A DNA stretch of 64,000 bases from Sphingomonas sp. JC676 (GTDB lineage: Bacteria; Pseudomonadota; Alphaproteobacteria; Sphingomonadales; Sphingomonadaceae). The notes beneath the pieces are model-generated. The model saw only the letters and a program-made list of their open reading frames with translations. It ran no database searches and had not been told where the DNA came from. Location: positions 310,001 to 374,000 of the forward strand of contig NZ_JACTGR010000006.1 of NCBI RefSeq assembly GCF_014489075.1, in the 5' to 3' direction. Shown in pieces: positions 34,377 through 42,365 of this stretch (the stretch's first letter is position 1; each line of letters opens with the position of its first letter). A program made the translations under genes and the position numbers.

Positions 34377-34906
34377 GCTGGAAGCCTGGCGACCGACGCG
34401 AGGCGACCGACGCGATGGTCCGGGTGGACCAGGCCGGCGAATATGGCGCGACGCGGATTTATGCCGGGCAGCTCGCCGTGATGGGCGATCGCACGCCTTC
34501 GGCGCGGATGATCGCCGGCATGGCCAATCAGGAAGAGCGCCACCGCGCCTTTTTCGACGCGATGATCGCGCGAAGAGGCGTGCGGCCGACCGTGCTCCAG
34601 CCGTTCTGGAACGTCGCGGGATTCGCGCTGGGCGCGGTGACGGCGGCAATGGGGCCGCGCGCGGCGATGGCGTGCACCGCGGCGGTGGAGACCGAGATCG
34701 ACCGCCATTATCGCAGCCAGCTCGATCTGCTCGGCGATAGCGATCCCGAGCTGAGCAAGGCGGTGGCCGAGTTTCGGGACGAGGAGTTGGAGCATCGCGA
34801 CACGGCGATCGCCGCGGGCGCGGAAACCACGCCGGGCTATCCGTTACTGTCTGGTATGATCCGCGCGGGGTGCCGGGTCGCAATTGCGCTGTCCAAACGT
34901 ATATGA
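34373..34906 (+). CDS. coq7: Demethoxyubiquinone hydroxylase (COQ7 family)
   Basis: 177 residues from the ATG at 34373, which overlaps the dsbB stop. Di-iron carboxylate hydroxylase for the penultimate hydroxylation in ubiquinone synthesis. Iron-binding Glu/His pattern: DQAGEYGATRIYAGQ, NQEERHRAFFDAMI, AVETEIDRHY and FRDEELEHRDTA. The short two-hydrophobic-segment layout is that of membrane-associated COQ7. Replaces UbiF in many alphaproteobacteria. Linked to dsbB, whose electron acceptor is ubiquinone, though this may be chance. Confidence 0.93.
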   Translation: MSWKPGDRREATDAMVRVDQAGEYGATRIYAGQLAVMGDRTPSARMIAGMANQEERHRAFFDAMIARRGVRPTVLQPFWNVAGFALGAVTAAMGPRAAMACTAAVETEIDRHYRSQLDLLGDSDPELSKAVAEFRDEELEHRDTAIAAGAETTPGYPLLSGMIRAGCRVAIALSKRI

Positions 34907-34967
34907 CAGGCGCTGTTCAATCGGGGCATGTACAATGCCCGGGTTCGGACTTTCGAGGAGAAGACCG

Positions 34968-35375
34968 ATGCTGAAGAGGATCGCGTTCCTGGCCGGCGCC
35001 GTCGCGCTGCCAATGCTGATACCGGGTGTGGCGCACGCGCAGAATGCCGCGCAGAACGGCGTCCTGATCATCTATGGCCAGGACAAGTGCCCGACCAACG
35101 ACAATGGCGAGGAAATCGTCGTCTGCCAGCGGCTCGACGAGGCCGAGCGCTTCCGCATCCCCAAGACGCTGCGCGACCAGCCCGGGGCTCCGCAAAAGAC
35201 CGAGAGCTGGGCGGTGCGTTCGCAGGATGCGCTGGAAGCCGGCAATTTCGGCACCGGCAGCTGCTCCACGGTCGGCGCTGGCGGCGGCACCGGCTGCTTC
35301 GTCCGCCAGGCGACCAAGGCCAAGGCCGATGTGAAGGCGCGCAAGGCGGAAGAGGCCACCCTGCCGCTGCCCTGA
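34968..35375 (+). CDS. Conserved small exported protein
   Basis: 135 residues from ATG 34968 with GAGGAG 7 nt upstream. Signal peptide MLKRIAFLAGAVALPMLIPGVAHA. The mature part has YGQDKCPTNDNGEEIVVCQR (paired Cys), LDEAERFRIPKTLRDQPGAPQ, and a second Cys pair around CSTVGAGGGTGCFVRQ, then a Lys/Ala-rich tail. Sphingomonads often carry proteins with this 'DKCPTNxxGEEIVVCxRxDExERYRIP' block; their function is unknown. It converges on the GT87-like gene 6 bp away. Confidence 0.82.
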   Translation: MLKRIAFLAGAVALPMLIPGVAHAQNAAQNGVLIIYGQDKCPTNDNGEEIVVCQRLDEAERFRIPKTLRDQPGAPQKTESWAVRSQDALEAGNFGTGSCSTVGAGGGTGCFVRQATKAKADVKARKAEEATLPLP

Positions 35376-35381
35376 GCGCAC

Positions 35382-36581
35382 TCAGGCCTTGCGCAGGAGC
35401 CACTTCGGCGGATCGCGCCGCACGGCATCGACGATGATCAGCAGTATCGCAGCGGCGCGGAAACCAGCGCACATGGCGATGTCGGTGGTCGTGGCGTAGG
35501 GCCAGGCATTCTCCATCCCGGCGAAGAACCAGAATTCCGCGAAATAGGCGGCGATGTCGCCGGCCACGAACAGCGCCACCGGCCACAGCCGCGGCGCGGT
35601 CATCACCAGCGCCGGATAGAGCCACAGGTCGAATTGCGGCGAATAGACCTTGTTGGTCAGCATGAACCAGGCGAGCACCGGGGTGAACAGCACCCAGAGA
35701 TGCGTACGATGTTGCCGCCAGCCGAGCGCGACGATCAGCGCGGCGCCGGCGACGAACAGCGCGGCGGCGTAGAAATTGCGCTCGGCGATGCTGGGCCCCC
35801 ACCAGCCCATATTGCCCGCTATCGCCCAGATCGAGGCCATGGTGCCCGGGCGCTCCTGCGAGAAAAGATAGAATTCGGACCAGTTTGCCGGCGCGATCAG
35901 CGCGATCGGCAGGTTGACCACGCCCCAGGCGGCGAGCGCGGCCGCGGTGCACGCGGCGGCGCGACGCAGCCGGCGCTTCCAATCGCCTTCGCCGAACACT
36001 GCGCCCAGACCGATCAGCGGCAGCATTAGCACCGGAAACAGCTTCGCGGCGGCGCCCAGCGCGGCCGTCGCTGCTGCCGGTACCAGCCTGCCGCTGCGCG
36101 CGAGCAGCATCGCCCCCACCGCAAGCGCACCGGCGCCCAGATCCCAATTATGGCCGAGATAGAGGATCAGCGGCGGCGCCGCCGCCCAGGCCCATAGCCT
36201 TGGCCGGTCCATGCCGGCCTGCCAGAACAGCCAGAGGATCAGCCCGGCGAACAGCGCGTTGACCGCGCTCACCACCGCCAGGAACTGGAAATCATGCGCC
36301 TTCGAACCGAACAACGCGTGGGTGACAACCCCCTCCACCCAGATCTGGGCGCCGGTCAGCACCGGATACTCCATTCGCGCCTCGAGATAGGGGAGCTGCC
36401 CCTTGTCGACGCCGCGCATCCGCCAGAAGGGCAGGGCGTCGTTGTAGCAGCCGGTGGTATATTGCTCGCCGTCGGTCCAGCCGCCGGGCGTGCAATGCGC
36501 CTTGAACAGCCAGCCGAGGGTGCAGGTGATAGCGAGCACCAGCGCCAGCCAGATCAGTTGCCGATCGATCGCACGCCGCAT
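35382..36581 (-). CDS. Multi-spanning membrane protein, GT87/DUF2029-like mannosyltransferase fold
   Basis: 399 residues with about ten hydrophobic helices. After the first helix comes an extracytoplasmic segment with CTPGGWTDGEQYTTGCYNDA and YLEARMEYPVLTGAQIW, the position of the catalytic Asp/Glu region in polyprenyl-phosphate-dependent GT-C enzymes. VYSPQFDLWLYPALV resembles the conserved 'SPQY' motif of the GT87/alpha-(1->2) mannosyltransferase-like family. The donor would be a polyprenyl-phospho-sugar and the acceptor an envelope glycan; both are unknown. No adjacent glycan cluster. Divergent from hemerythrin. Confidence 0.72.
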   Translation of the reverse strand: MRRAIDRQLIWLALVLAITCTLGWLFKAHCTPGGWTDGEQYTTGCYNDALPFWRMRGVDKGQLPYLEARMEYPVLTGAQIWVEGVVTHALFGSKAHDFQFLAVVSAVNALFAGLILWLFWQAGMDRPRLWAWAAAPPLILYLGHNWDLGAGALAVGAMLLARSGRLVPAAATAALGAAAKLFPVLMLPLIGLGAVFGEGDWKRRLRRAAACTAAALAAWGVVNLPIALIAPANWSEFYLFSQERPGTMASIWAIAGNMGWWGPSIAERNFYAAALFVAGAALIVALGWRQHRTHLWVLFTPVLAWFMLTNKVYSPQFDLWLYPALVMTAPRLWPVALFVAGDIAAYFAEFWFFAGMENAWPYATTTDIAMCAGFRAAAILLIIVDAVRRDPPKWLLRKA

Positions 36582-36664
36582 TTCCCACCCCTTATCGCGC
36601 GCGGTTTAGTCGGCGTGGCGGCGAGCGTCCATCGCGCCGATCGGTCAGCGAAGCGCCGGACGCT

Positions 36665-36689
36665 TGAACCGTTTCCCGCGCGATCCGTT
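36665..36689 (+). promoter_or_regulatory. Candidate EcfG (general stress) promoter
   Basis: TGAAC-N16-CGTT, close to the alphaproteobacterial EcfG consensus GGAAC-N16/17-CGTT, 28 bp before the hemerythrin start codon. One mismatch in the -35 (T for G). Match is by eye. Confidence 0.4.
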
Positions 36690-36716
36690 GGACAGGCGAA
36701 ACTGGGAGAACGAACC

Positions 36717-37199
36717 ATGGCCGACGCACGCATCTTTGCCGATCTGATCGCCGACCATGACCGGCAACGCGCATTGATGGCGCGGCTGGCCGAAACCTCG
36801 GGCGACAGCGCGGAGCGGCGCGAACTGTTCGAAACGCTGCGCAAGGAACTGCAGGCGCATGCCGCCGCCGAGGAGGAATCGCTTTATGCGACGATGCTCG
36901 CCAGGCCCGATCTGCGCGAGGACGCCCGGCATTCGGTGAGCGAGCACAAGGAAGTCGACGACATGCTCGGCGAACTGGTCGAGATGGAGATGCACTCGAG
37001 TGCGTGGCTGCCGAAATTCAAGGAAATGCGCCACCGCTACACCCATCATATCGACGAGGAGGAGGAAGAGATGTTCCCCACCGCGGCCAAGGAGCTGTCG
37101 GGCGCCGAGGAGGAGCGGCTCGGCAAGGTGTTCGAGGAGCGCAAGCCGCGCGAGCTGGCGCGTGCCGAGGCGCATCTCCCAGGCGACCAACGCGAATGA
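36717..37199 (+). CDS. Hemerythrin HHE-domain protein
   Basis: 160 residues from ATG 36717 (GGGAG upstream). Four-helix hemerythrin-like domain: LIADHDRQRALMARL (first His), LQAHAAAEEESLYATML (His and Glu), SVSEHKEVDDML and RHRYTHHIDEEEEEMFP. These give the five His plus two acidic ligands of a di-iron site. The C-terminal tail is charged. Bacterial cytoplasmic HHE proteins handle O2, NO or iron in stress; the EcfG-like promoter fits this. Followed by a palindrome at 37214 and the beta-helix gene. Confidence 0.88.
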   Translation: MADARIFADLIADHDRQRALMARLAETSGDSAERRELFETLRKELQAHAAAEEESLYATMLARPDLREDARHSVSEHKEVDDMLGELVEMEMHSSAWLPKFKEMRHRYTHHIDEEEEEMFPTAAKELSGAEEERLGKVFEERKPRELARAEAHLPGDQRE

Positions 37200-37213
37200 T
37201 TGGCGCGCGTAAC

Positions 37214-37227
37214 TGACAGGACTGTCA
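37214..37227. promoter_or_regulatory. Perfect 14-bp palindrome upstream of beta-helix/cytochrome operon
   Basis: TGACAG-GA-CTGTCA, 52-65 bp before the beta-helix start codon and 15 bp after the hemerythrin stop. Placed as an operator rather than a terminator (short, no T-run). Regulator unknown. Confidence 0.5.
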
Positions 37228-37278
37228 ATTCCCCCGGGCTTGCGTATCATCGCCGAAAAATACCCGAGGGAGAGAGGG

Positions 37279-38469
37279 ATGCTTCGACTCTGTGCGCTTG
37301 CCGCGCTGCTGGCCGCGACTCCGACGTTGGCGCGCGACATCACCGTGGAAGCCGGGCCCAACGCGCAGGAGCGGCTGCAGGGTGCCTTGCTCGACGCCAA
37401 ACCCGGCGATGTCGTCCGGATCGGCGCGGGCCGGTTCGAGCTGACCGACGGATTGAGCCTCGACGTGCGCGGCGTCACGGTGCGCGGCGCGGGCCCCGAC
37501 AAGACCGTGCTCAGCTTCAAGGGCCAGTTGGGCGCGGGCGAAGGGTTGCTCGTCACCTCGGACGATGTGGTGCTGCGCGACTTCGCGGTCGAGGATTCGA
37601 AGGGCGACGGCATCAAGTCCAAGGGTGCGGACCGCATCGTCTACAAGAATGTCCGCGTCGAATGGACCGGCGGGCCCAAGGCGAGCAACGGCGCGTACGG
37701 CGTATATCCGGTCGAGAGCAGCGACGTGCTGATCGACGGCGTCACCGTGAAGGGTGCTTCGGACGCGGGCATCTATGTCGGCCAGTCGAACAAGATCATC
37801 GTCCGCAACTCGACGGCGATGTTCAATGTCGCCGGCATCGAGATCGAGAATAGCGGCCATGCCGACGTCCATGACAATCTCGCCACGCACAATACCGGCG
37901 GCATCCTGGTGTTCGACCTTCCGGCGCTGCCCCGGCGCGGCGAGGGGCATGTCTCGGTGCGCAACAACAAGGTAGTCGACAACGACACGCCCAATTTCGC
38001 GCCCAAGGGCAATACCGTTGCCACCGTGCCGACCGGCACCGGCGTGCTGATCATGGCCGAGAACGACGTGCTGGTCGCCAACAACGAGCTGAGCGGAAAC
38101 GGGACCGCCAACATCATGGTCGTCGCCTATCGCCAGCCCTTCGAGGACAAGGGCTATGATCCGCTCCCGCGCAACATCACCATCCAGCCCAACAAGCATG
38201 GCCGCGCCGGTTTCGCGCCGGCGATGCCGGGCGGCGTCCAGCTCGCGGCGGCGCTAGGCGGCACACTGCCGCCGATCTTCTGGGACGGCACCGGCGGCGC
38301 GGAGGTGAAGCTGGTCGTCAACGATTCCGTGCCGGTGCTCTCGCTCGGCCTCGCGCTTGGTGCGCCGATCGAGACCGCCAGGCCCGACATGCCGAAGCTT
38401 GCCGGTGCCGCGCCCGCGCCGCTGCCGCCGGTCAAGCTGTCCGATGCGATGGAGGCGGCTGCCCGGTGA
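37279..38469 (+). CDS. Exported parallel beta-helix protein (partner of diheme cytochrome)
   Basis: 396 residues from ATG 37279 (GAGGGAGAGAGGG upstream; an earlier ATG at 37240 is not used). Signal peptide ending TPTLA. The body is a right-handed beta-helix with repeating rungs: VVRIGAGRFELTDGLSLDV, VTVRGAGPDKTVLSF, VVLRDFAVEDSKGDGIKSK, VLIDGVTVKGASDAGIYVGQ, IIVRNSTAMFNVAGIEIENS, DVHDNLATHNTGGILVFDLP and VLVANNELSGNGTANIMVV. This is the family that in Shewanella and others sits directly before the SO2930-type diheme cytochrome, as it does here (10-bp gap). Surface or periplasmic; function not established. Confidence 0.88.
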   Translation: MLRLCALAALLAATPTLARDITVEAGPNAQERLQGALLDAKPGDVVRIGAGRFELTDGLSLDVRGVTVRGAGPDKTVLSFKGQLGAGEGLLVTSDDVVLRDFAVEDSKGDGIKSKGADRIVYKNVRVEWTGGPKASNGAYGVYPVESSDVLIDGVTVKGASDAGIYVGQSNKIIVRNSTAMFNVAGIEIENSGHADVHDNLATHNTGGILVFDLPALPRRGEGHVSVRNNKVVDNDTPNFAPKGNTVATVPTGTGVLIMAENDVLVANNELSGNGTANIMVVAYRQPFEDKGYDPLPRNITIQPNKHGRAGFAPAMPGGVQLAAALGGTLPPIFWDGTGGAEVKLVVNDSVPVLSLGLALGAPIETARPDMPKLAGAAPAPLPPVKLSDAMEAAAR

Positions 38470-38479
38470 GGTCCAAGGC

Positions 38480-39499
38480 ATGAAGCTGTTGCTGGGTGCG
38501 ATTGCGATCTTCACGGCGGCGCTGCTCGGCCGGCCGGGCGGTGTCAATGACGCGGCGATCACCGGCCAGGGCTTTCCCGCGCATCTTTCCGAATTCGACT
38601 TCTTCACCGATCTGAAGGCGCGCGCGCCCGCGCAGCGCCTGATGCGCTACGATCTCGAGACCGCGCTTTTCTCGGACTATGCCGAGAAGGAACGGTACAT
38701 CTACGTCCCCGCCGGCAAGCAGGCCAAGTACGAGCCGGACAAGGCGCTCGACCTGCCGGTCGGCTCGGCGCTGGTGAAGACCTTCGGCTATCAGGTGAAC
38801 GGTGCGTTCAAGCCGCTCGAGACGCGCGTGCTTCTCCATCGCGCCGAGGGCTGGGTGCCGATACCCTATGTCTGGAATGCTGACGGCACCGATGCGGACG
38901 TGCGGCGCGCCGGGACGCGCATCCCGGTCCATTTCACCGACAACGCGGGCGAACCGCACGATATCAGCTATGCCGTGCCCAATCAGAACCAATGCAAGGA
39001 TTGCCACGGGCTCGCCGGCCAAGTGACCCCGATCGGGGTGAAGGCGCGGTACCTCAACCATGGCGGGCAGCTCGAGATACTGCTCTCGGCAGGCATGCTG
39101 GACCGATTGCCGGCCGATGCGCCACGCGTCGCGCGCTGGGACGAGGCGGGCTCACCGCTCGAAGCGCGGGCGCGCGCCTATCTCGAGATCAACTGCGCGC
39201 ATTGCCACAACCCGGCGGGCGCAGCGTCCAACTCGGGCCTGTTTCTTGAGCTGGCCCGTACCGATGCCGAATCGCGCGGCATCTTCAAGCGGCCGACGGC
39301 GGCGGGACGGGGCAGCGGCACGCGCGATTTCGATATCGTGCCCGGCGCGGCCGACGCCTCGATCCTCACCTTCCGGATGGAATCGACCGATCCCGGCATC
39401 GCCATGCCCGAACTGGGCCGCGCGACCGTCCACAAGAAAGGCGTGGCATTGATCCGTCAGTGGATCGATTCGATGCCGAAAGCCGCTCCGAAGCGTTGA
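38480..39499 (+). CDS. SO2930-family diheme c-type cytochrome
   Basis: 339 residues from ATG 38480. Signal peptide MKLLLGAIAIFTAALLG. Two c-type haem sites: CKDCH at 172-176 and CAHCH at 239-243. Conserved blocks around them are LSEFDFFTDLKARAPAQRLMRYDLETALFSDYAEKER, followed by WVPIPYVWNADGTDA and ANCAHCHN-like NCAHCHNPAGAASNSGL, and a late FRMESTDPGIAMPELGR. These match the SO2930/HNE_0200 type. It should be a periplasmic electron-transfer protein linked to the beta-helix partner encoded just upstream; substrate and electron partner are unknown. Confidence 0.88.
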   Translation: MKLLLGAIAIFTAALLGRPGGVNDAAITGQGFPAHLSEFDFFTDLKARAPAQRLMRYDLETALFSDYAEKERYIYVPAGKQAKYEPDKALDLPVGSALVKTFGYQVNGAFKPLETRVLLHRAEGWVPIPYVWNADGTDADVRRAGTRIPVHFTDNAGEPHDISYAVPNQNQCKDCHGLAGQVTPIGVKARYLNHGGQLEILLSAGMLDRLPADAPRVARWDEAGSPLEARARAYLEINCAHCHNPAGAASNSGLFLELARTDAESRGIFKRPTAAGRGSGTRDFDIVPGAADASILTFRMESTDPGIAMPELGRATVHKKGVALIRQWIDSMPKAAPKR

Positions 39500-39529
39500 G
39501 CCGCTTCCGGGCGGGCGCGGGAGACGGCG

Positions 39530-40156
39530 ATGGCGCAAGCGGCGCGGACACGACAGGGTAGCAATATCGCGGCGGCATGGGCGGCGCTGCGCGACGAGGC
39601 CGCGTCCTGCACCCGCTGCGATCTTTACAAGCGCGCTACCCAAATCGTTTTCGGCCTAGGCCCGGCCGATGCGCGGATGATGCTGATCGGCGAGCAGCCG
39701 GGTGACCAGGAGGATCTGGCGGGCAGACCATTCGTCGGCCCGGCGGGGCAGATGCTCGACCGCGCACTCGCGGGGGCGGGGATCGCGCGTGACAGCGTCT
39801 ACGTCACCAATGCAGTCAAGCATTTCAAATTCGAGCAGCGTGGCAAGCGCCGCATCCATTCAAAGCCCAACGCCGGCGAGATCACCGCGTGCCGCTGGTG
39901 GATCGAGTGGGAGAGTCTGCTGGTGAAGCCCGAGGTGACGGTCGCGCTGGGCGCCACCGCGGCGCGGGCGCTGCTCGGCAAGACGGTGACGATCGGGCGC
40001 GAGCGCGGAAAGCCGATCGATCTGCCAGGCGGTGGCCTGGGCTGGATCACCATCCATCCGAGCTATTTGCTGCGCATCCAGGATCGTGGAGAGGCCGATG
40101 ACGAGTTTGGCCGCTTCGTCGAGGATCTTAAGACGGCCAAGACCAGCCTGGACTAG
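39530..40156 (+). CDS. udgX: UdgX-type uracil-DNA binding/glycosylase protein
   Basis: 208 residues. Family 4/5-like uracil-DNA glycosylase with the UdgX hallmarks: GEQPGDQEDLAGRPFVGPAGQML, TNAVKHFKFE and the KRRIHSKP loop with His110, the residue that in the characterised mycobacterial enzyme links covalently to the abasic DNA after uracil removal. Cys27-x2-Cys30 near the N-terminus and Cys121 are likely 4Fe-4S ligands. HPSYLLR near the C-terminus is the second active-site motif. Role: uracil recognition and very tight DNA binding in repair. A separate family-1 ung is at 6470. Convergent with the P450 gene (4-bp overlap of ends). Confidence 0.9.
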   Translation: MAQAARTRQGSNIAAAWAALRDEAASCTRCDLYKRATQIVFGLGPADARMMLIGEQPGDQEDLAGRPFVGPAGQMLDRALAGAGIARDSVYVTNAVKHFKFEQRGKRRIHSKPNAGEITACRWWIEWESLLVKPEVTVALGATAARALLGKTVTIGRERGKPIDLPGGGLGWITIHPSYLLRIQDRGEADDEFGRFVEDLKTAKTSLD

Positions 40157-41499
40157 GCCGGCGACACCTCGACCACCAGTCCGCCGCGCGGACGCAGCGT
40201 GACGCTGCCAAGCGGATCGACCGCGAACCCATCGGCAAGCGTGAAGCGCCGCGCGGCGAGCCAGTGGGCGAGGATCACCAACGCCTCGACGATCGCGAAG
40301 CGCGCGCCGACGCAGACGCGCGGGCCGCCGCCAAAGGGGATGTACTGGAAGCGGTGGCGCCCCGCCTCGTGGCCCGGCGCGAAGCGATCCGGGTCGAACG
40401 CGTCGGCATCGTCCCATAATTTGCGGTGGCGGTGGACCAGCCAGGGCCAGACCGAGACGATATTGCCCCTGGCGATGGGAACGCCGTGCAGTTCGTCATC
40501 GGCCATCGCCTCGCGCTCGAAACGCGGCGCAGGCGGATAGAGGCGGAGTGCCTCGTCCAGTATTTGGCGCAGATAGGGCAGGCGATCGGCCAGCGTTTCG
40601 GGGTCGCCGCCGATCTCGGCGCGCACCTCCTCGCGTGCCCGGTCCTGCACCGCCTGGTCGCCGGCGAGCAGATAGATGCTCCACGCCAGCGCATTGGCGG
40701 TGGTCTCATGGCCGGCGACGTAGAAGGTGGCCGCATTGTCGGTCGCGAGCGCCATCGCCTCTTCGGACGGAAAGCGTTCGTGCAGCCCGCGGATCATCGC
40801 CCCGAGGAAATCGTCACCGCCCTCGGGCCCGCGCTCGCGCACGATGGCGGCGAGCGTCTCGCGCAGATAGCGCCGCCCGCGTTCGCCGCGCCATGCGGTG
40901 CGGTTGAGCCGGATGCCGGGAAAGCCGAGCAAAGCCGTGATCCGCACCTGCCCCGCGGCGAGCAGTGCCGCTTCGATGTTGCGCGCCGCCGCGCCGCTGG
41001 TGAGGCGCGGATCGCCCGAGAACAAAGCATCGGCGATGATCGCCATGGTGGTGCCCGTGGCAGCCGCGGCGATATCCAGCCGGCCCCGATCGGGCCATGT
41101 CGCCATGCGCCGCTCGGCCGCCTGCGCGATCAGGCCGGCGAGCTGGGCGACGGCGCCGGGCGCGAAGCTCGGCGCGACGATGCGGCGCTGCGCGCGCCAC
41201 AATTCGCTGTCCGAGCTGAGCAGGCCGCGTCCGATTAGCGGCGCCAGCACGCGCTTGACCAGCCGCGGCTTCTCGTAATTGGCGGCGTTGCCGAGCAGCA
41301 CCCGCTCGATCGCGGCGGGGTGGCGCGGGATATGGACGATCGTGCCCAGCACGTTGCGCCTGGTATGCCATTCGGTGAAGGCGAGCTGCGACCAGCCCGC
41401 GACTGAATTGCGGGCATGCTCGTTGAACAGGCTGCGCCATGCCGAGGACATCTGCGCCGGGCGCGGCGGATGGACGGGCACGAAACGCGGATCAGCCAC
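40153..41499 (-). CDS. Cytochrome P450
   Basis: 448 residues from GTG at 41499, which overlaps the upstream gene's stop by 8 bp and has GGAG upstream; the frame is open further but overlaps the DJ-1-like gene. Class: bacterial soluble P450 monooxygenase. Motifs: I-helix AGHETTANALAWSIYLLAG, ExxR helix EALRLYPPAPRFERE, PERF-like DADAFDPDRFAPGHEA and haem loop FGGGPRVCVGARFAIVEALVIL with the cysteine thiolate. No signal peptide. The pattern resembles CYP families with long-chain lipid substrates, but the substrate is not readable. Translationally coupled to the isocyanide-hydratase-like gene. Confidence 0.92.
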   Translation of the reverse strand: MADPRFVPVHPPRPAQMSSAWRSLFNEHARNSVAGWSQLAFTEWHTRRNVLGTIVHIPRHPAAIERVLLGNAANYEKPRLVKRVLAPLIGRGLLSSDSELWRAQRRIVAPSFAPGAVAQLAGLIAQAAERRMATWPDRGRLDIAAAATGTTMAIIADALFSGDPRLTSGAAARNIEAALLAAGQVRITALLGFPGIRLNRTAWRGERGRRYLRETLAAIVRERGPEGGDDFLGAMIRGLHERFPSEEAMALATDNAATFYVAGHETTANALAWSIYLLAGDQAVQDRAREEVRAEIGGDPETLADRLPYLRQILDEALRLYPPAPRFEREAMADDELHGVPIARGNIVSVWPWLVHRHRKLWDDADAFDPDRFAPGHEAGRHRFQYIPFGGGPRVCVGARFAIVEALVILAHWLAARRFTLADGFAVDPLGSVTLRPRGGLVVEVSPA

Positions 41500-42181
41500 G
41501 CAGCGACTCCGCGATGCGCCGGACCTTTTCGGCGCGCCCGGGCGCGAACTTCTCGACCATCGTGCGATAGCGTTCGAGCGTCGCCGCGTCGGCGCGCTCA
41601 GGGGAGCCGCTGTCGAAGGGTGGTGCGGGATCATATTCCAGGCTGAGCTGGACGAAGCGGGCATGCGCCTCACCCCGGATCGCGGCAGTGAGCGCCAGCG
41701 CGAAGTCGATCCCCGCGGTCACGCCGCCGCCGGTCACGCGGTTGCGGTCGAACACCACGCGCTCGGCCGCCGGCTCGGCGCCGAACCAGGCGAGCTGCTC
41801 GCGCGACGCCCAATGGCAGGCGGCGCGATAGCCGGTCAGCAGCCCCGCGGCGGCGAGCAGCAGCGATCCGGTACAGACGCTCGTCACCCATTGGGCTTCC
41901 GCCGCCATGCGCCGCAGCCAGTCGAGCGTCTCGGTATCCTCCATCGCCGCGACGGTGCCGAAGCCGCCCGGCACGCAGAGGATGTCGGTGCGCTGTATTT
42001 CGGCGAGGGTGGCGGTGGGCAGGAGCGCGAACTGCGCGTCGGTGCGCACCGGATCGCGGGTCTTCGCGACAAGATCGAGCTTGGCGTTGCCGAGGCGGGA
42101 CAGGACCTGCGCGGGGCCAGTCAGGTCGAGCTGGGTGACGTCGGGGAAGAGCAGGAAGGCGATGTGCAAGGGTTCGGGCAT
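41492..42181 (-). CDS. DJ-1/PfpI family protein, cyclohexyl-isocyanide hydratase-like
   Basis: 229 residues from ATG 42181 with GGAGG upstream. Length and motifs match InhA isonitrile hydratase of Pseudomonas: LLFPDVTQLDLTGPAQVLSRL with Asp19, ILCVPGGFG, and the nucleophile elbow SVCTGSLLLAAAGLLTGYRA with Cys103, then VTGGGVTAGIDFALAL. Such enzymes hydrate isocyanides to N-formamides; other DJ-1 proteins act as glyoxalases or regulators. There is no AraC HTH domain, so it is not a GlxA-type regulator. The P450 gene follows with overlapping start. Divergent from the DUF6445 gene. Confidence 0.83.
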   Translation of the reverse strand: MPEPLHIAFLLFPDVTQLDLTGPAQVLSRLGNAKLDLVAKTRDPVRTDAQFALLPTATLAEIQRTDILCVPGGFGTVAAMEDTETLDWLRRMAAEAQWVTSVCTGSLLLAAAGLLTGYRAACHWASREQLAWFGAEPAAERVVFDRNRVTGGGVTAGIDFALALTAAIRGEAHARFVQLSLEYDPAPPFDSGSPERADAATLERYRTMVEKFAPGRAEKVRRIAESLRG

Positions 42182-42365
42182 GCGATCCTCCGTCGGGAAG
42201 GGTGCCCAGGCGACGCGGCCGAAAACCCCGCGCTTCCCGATGGTGCTCCATCCAGATCGCCAGTCACGCGAGAGCCGCAGGATAGCGCAGCTGGGGCCGG
42301 GCGGGAAGTGCGCTCGGCTCCGATCCCGGTTGATCTTGCAAGGCCGACGATGCCACAGCGATGCC

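Noticed and set aside
41492..42181. GlxA-type AraC regulator
   Set aside because: The DJ-1 domain is present but the C-terminal AraC HTH domain is missing; the length fits isocyanide hydratase.
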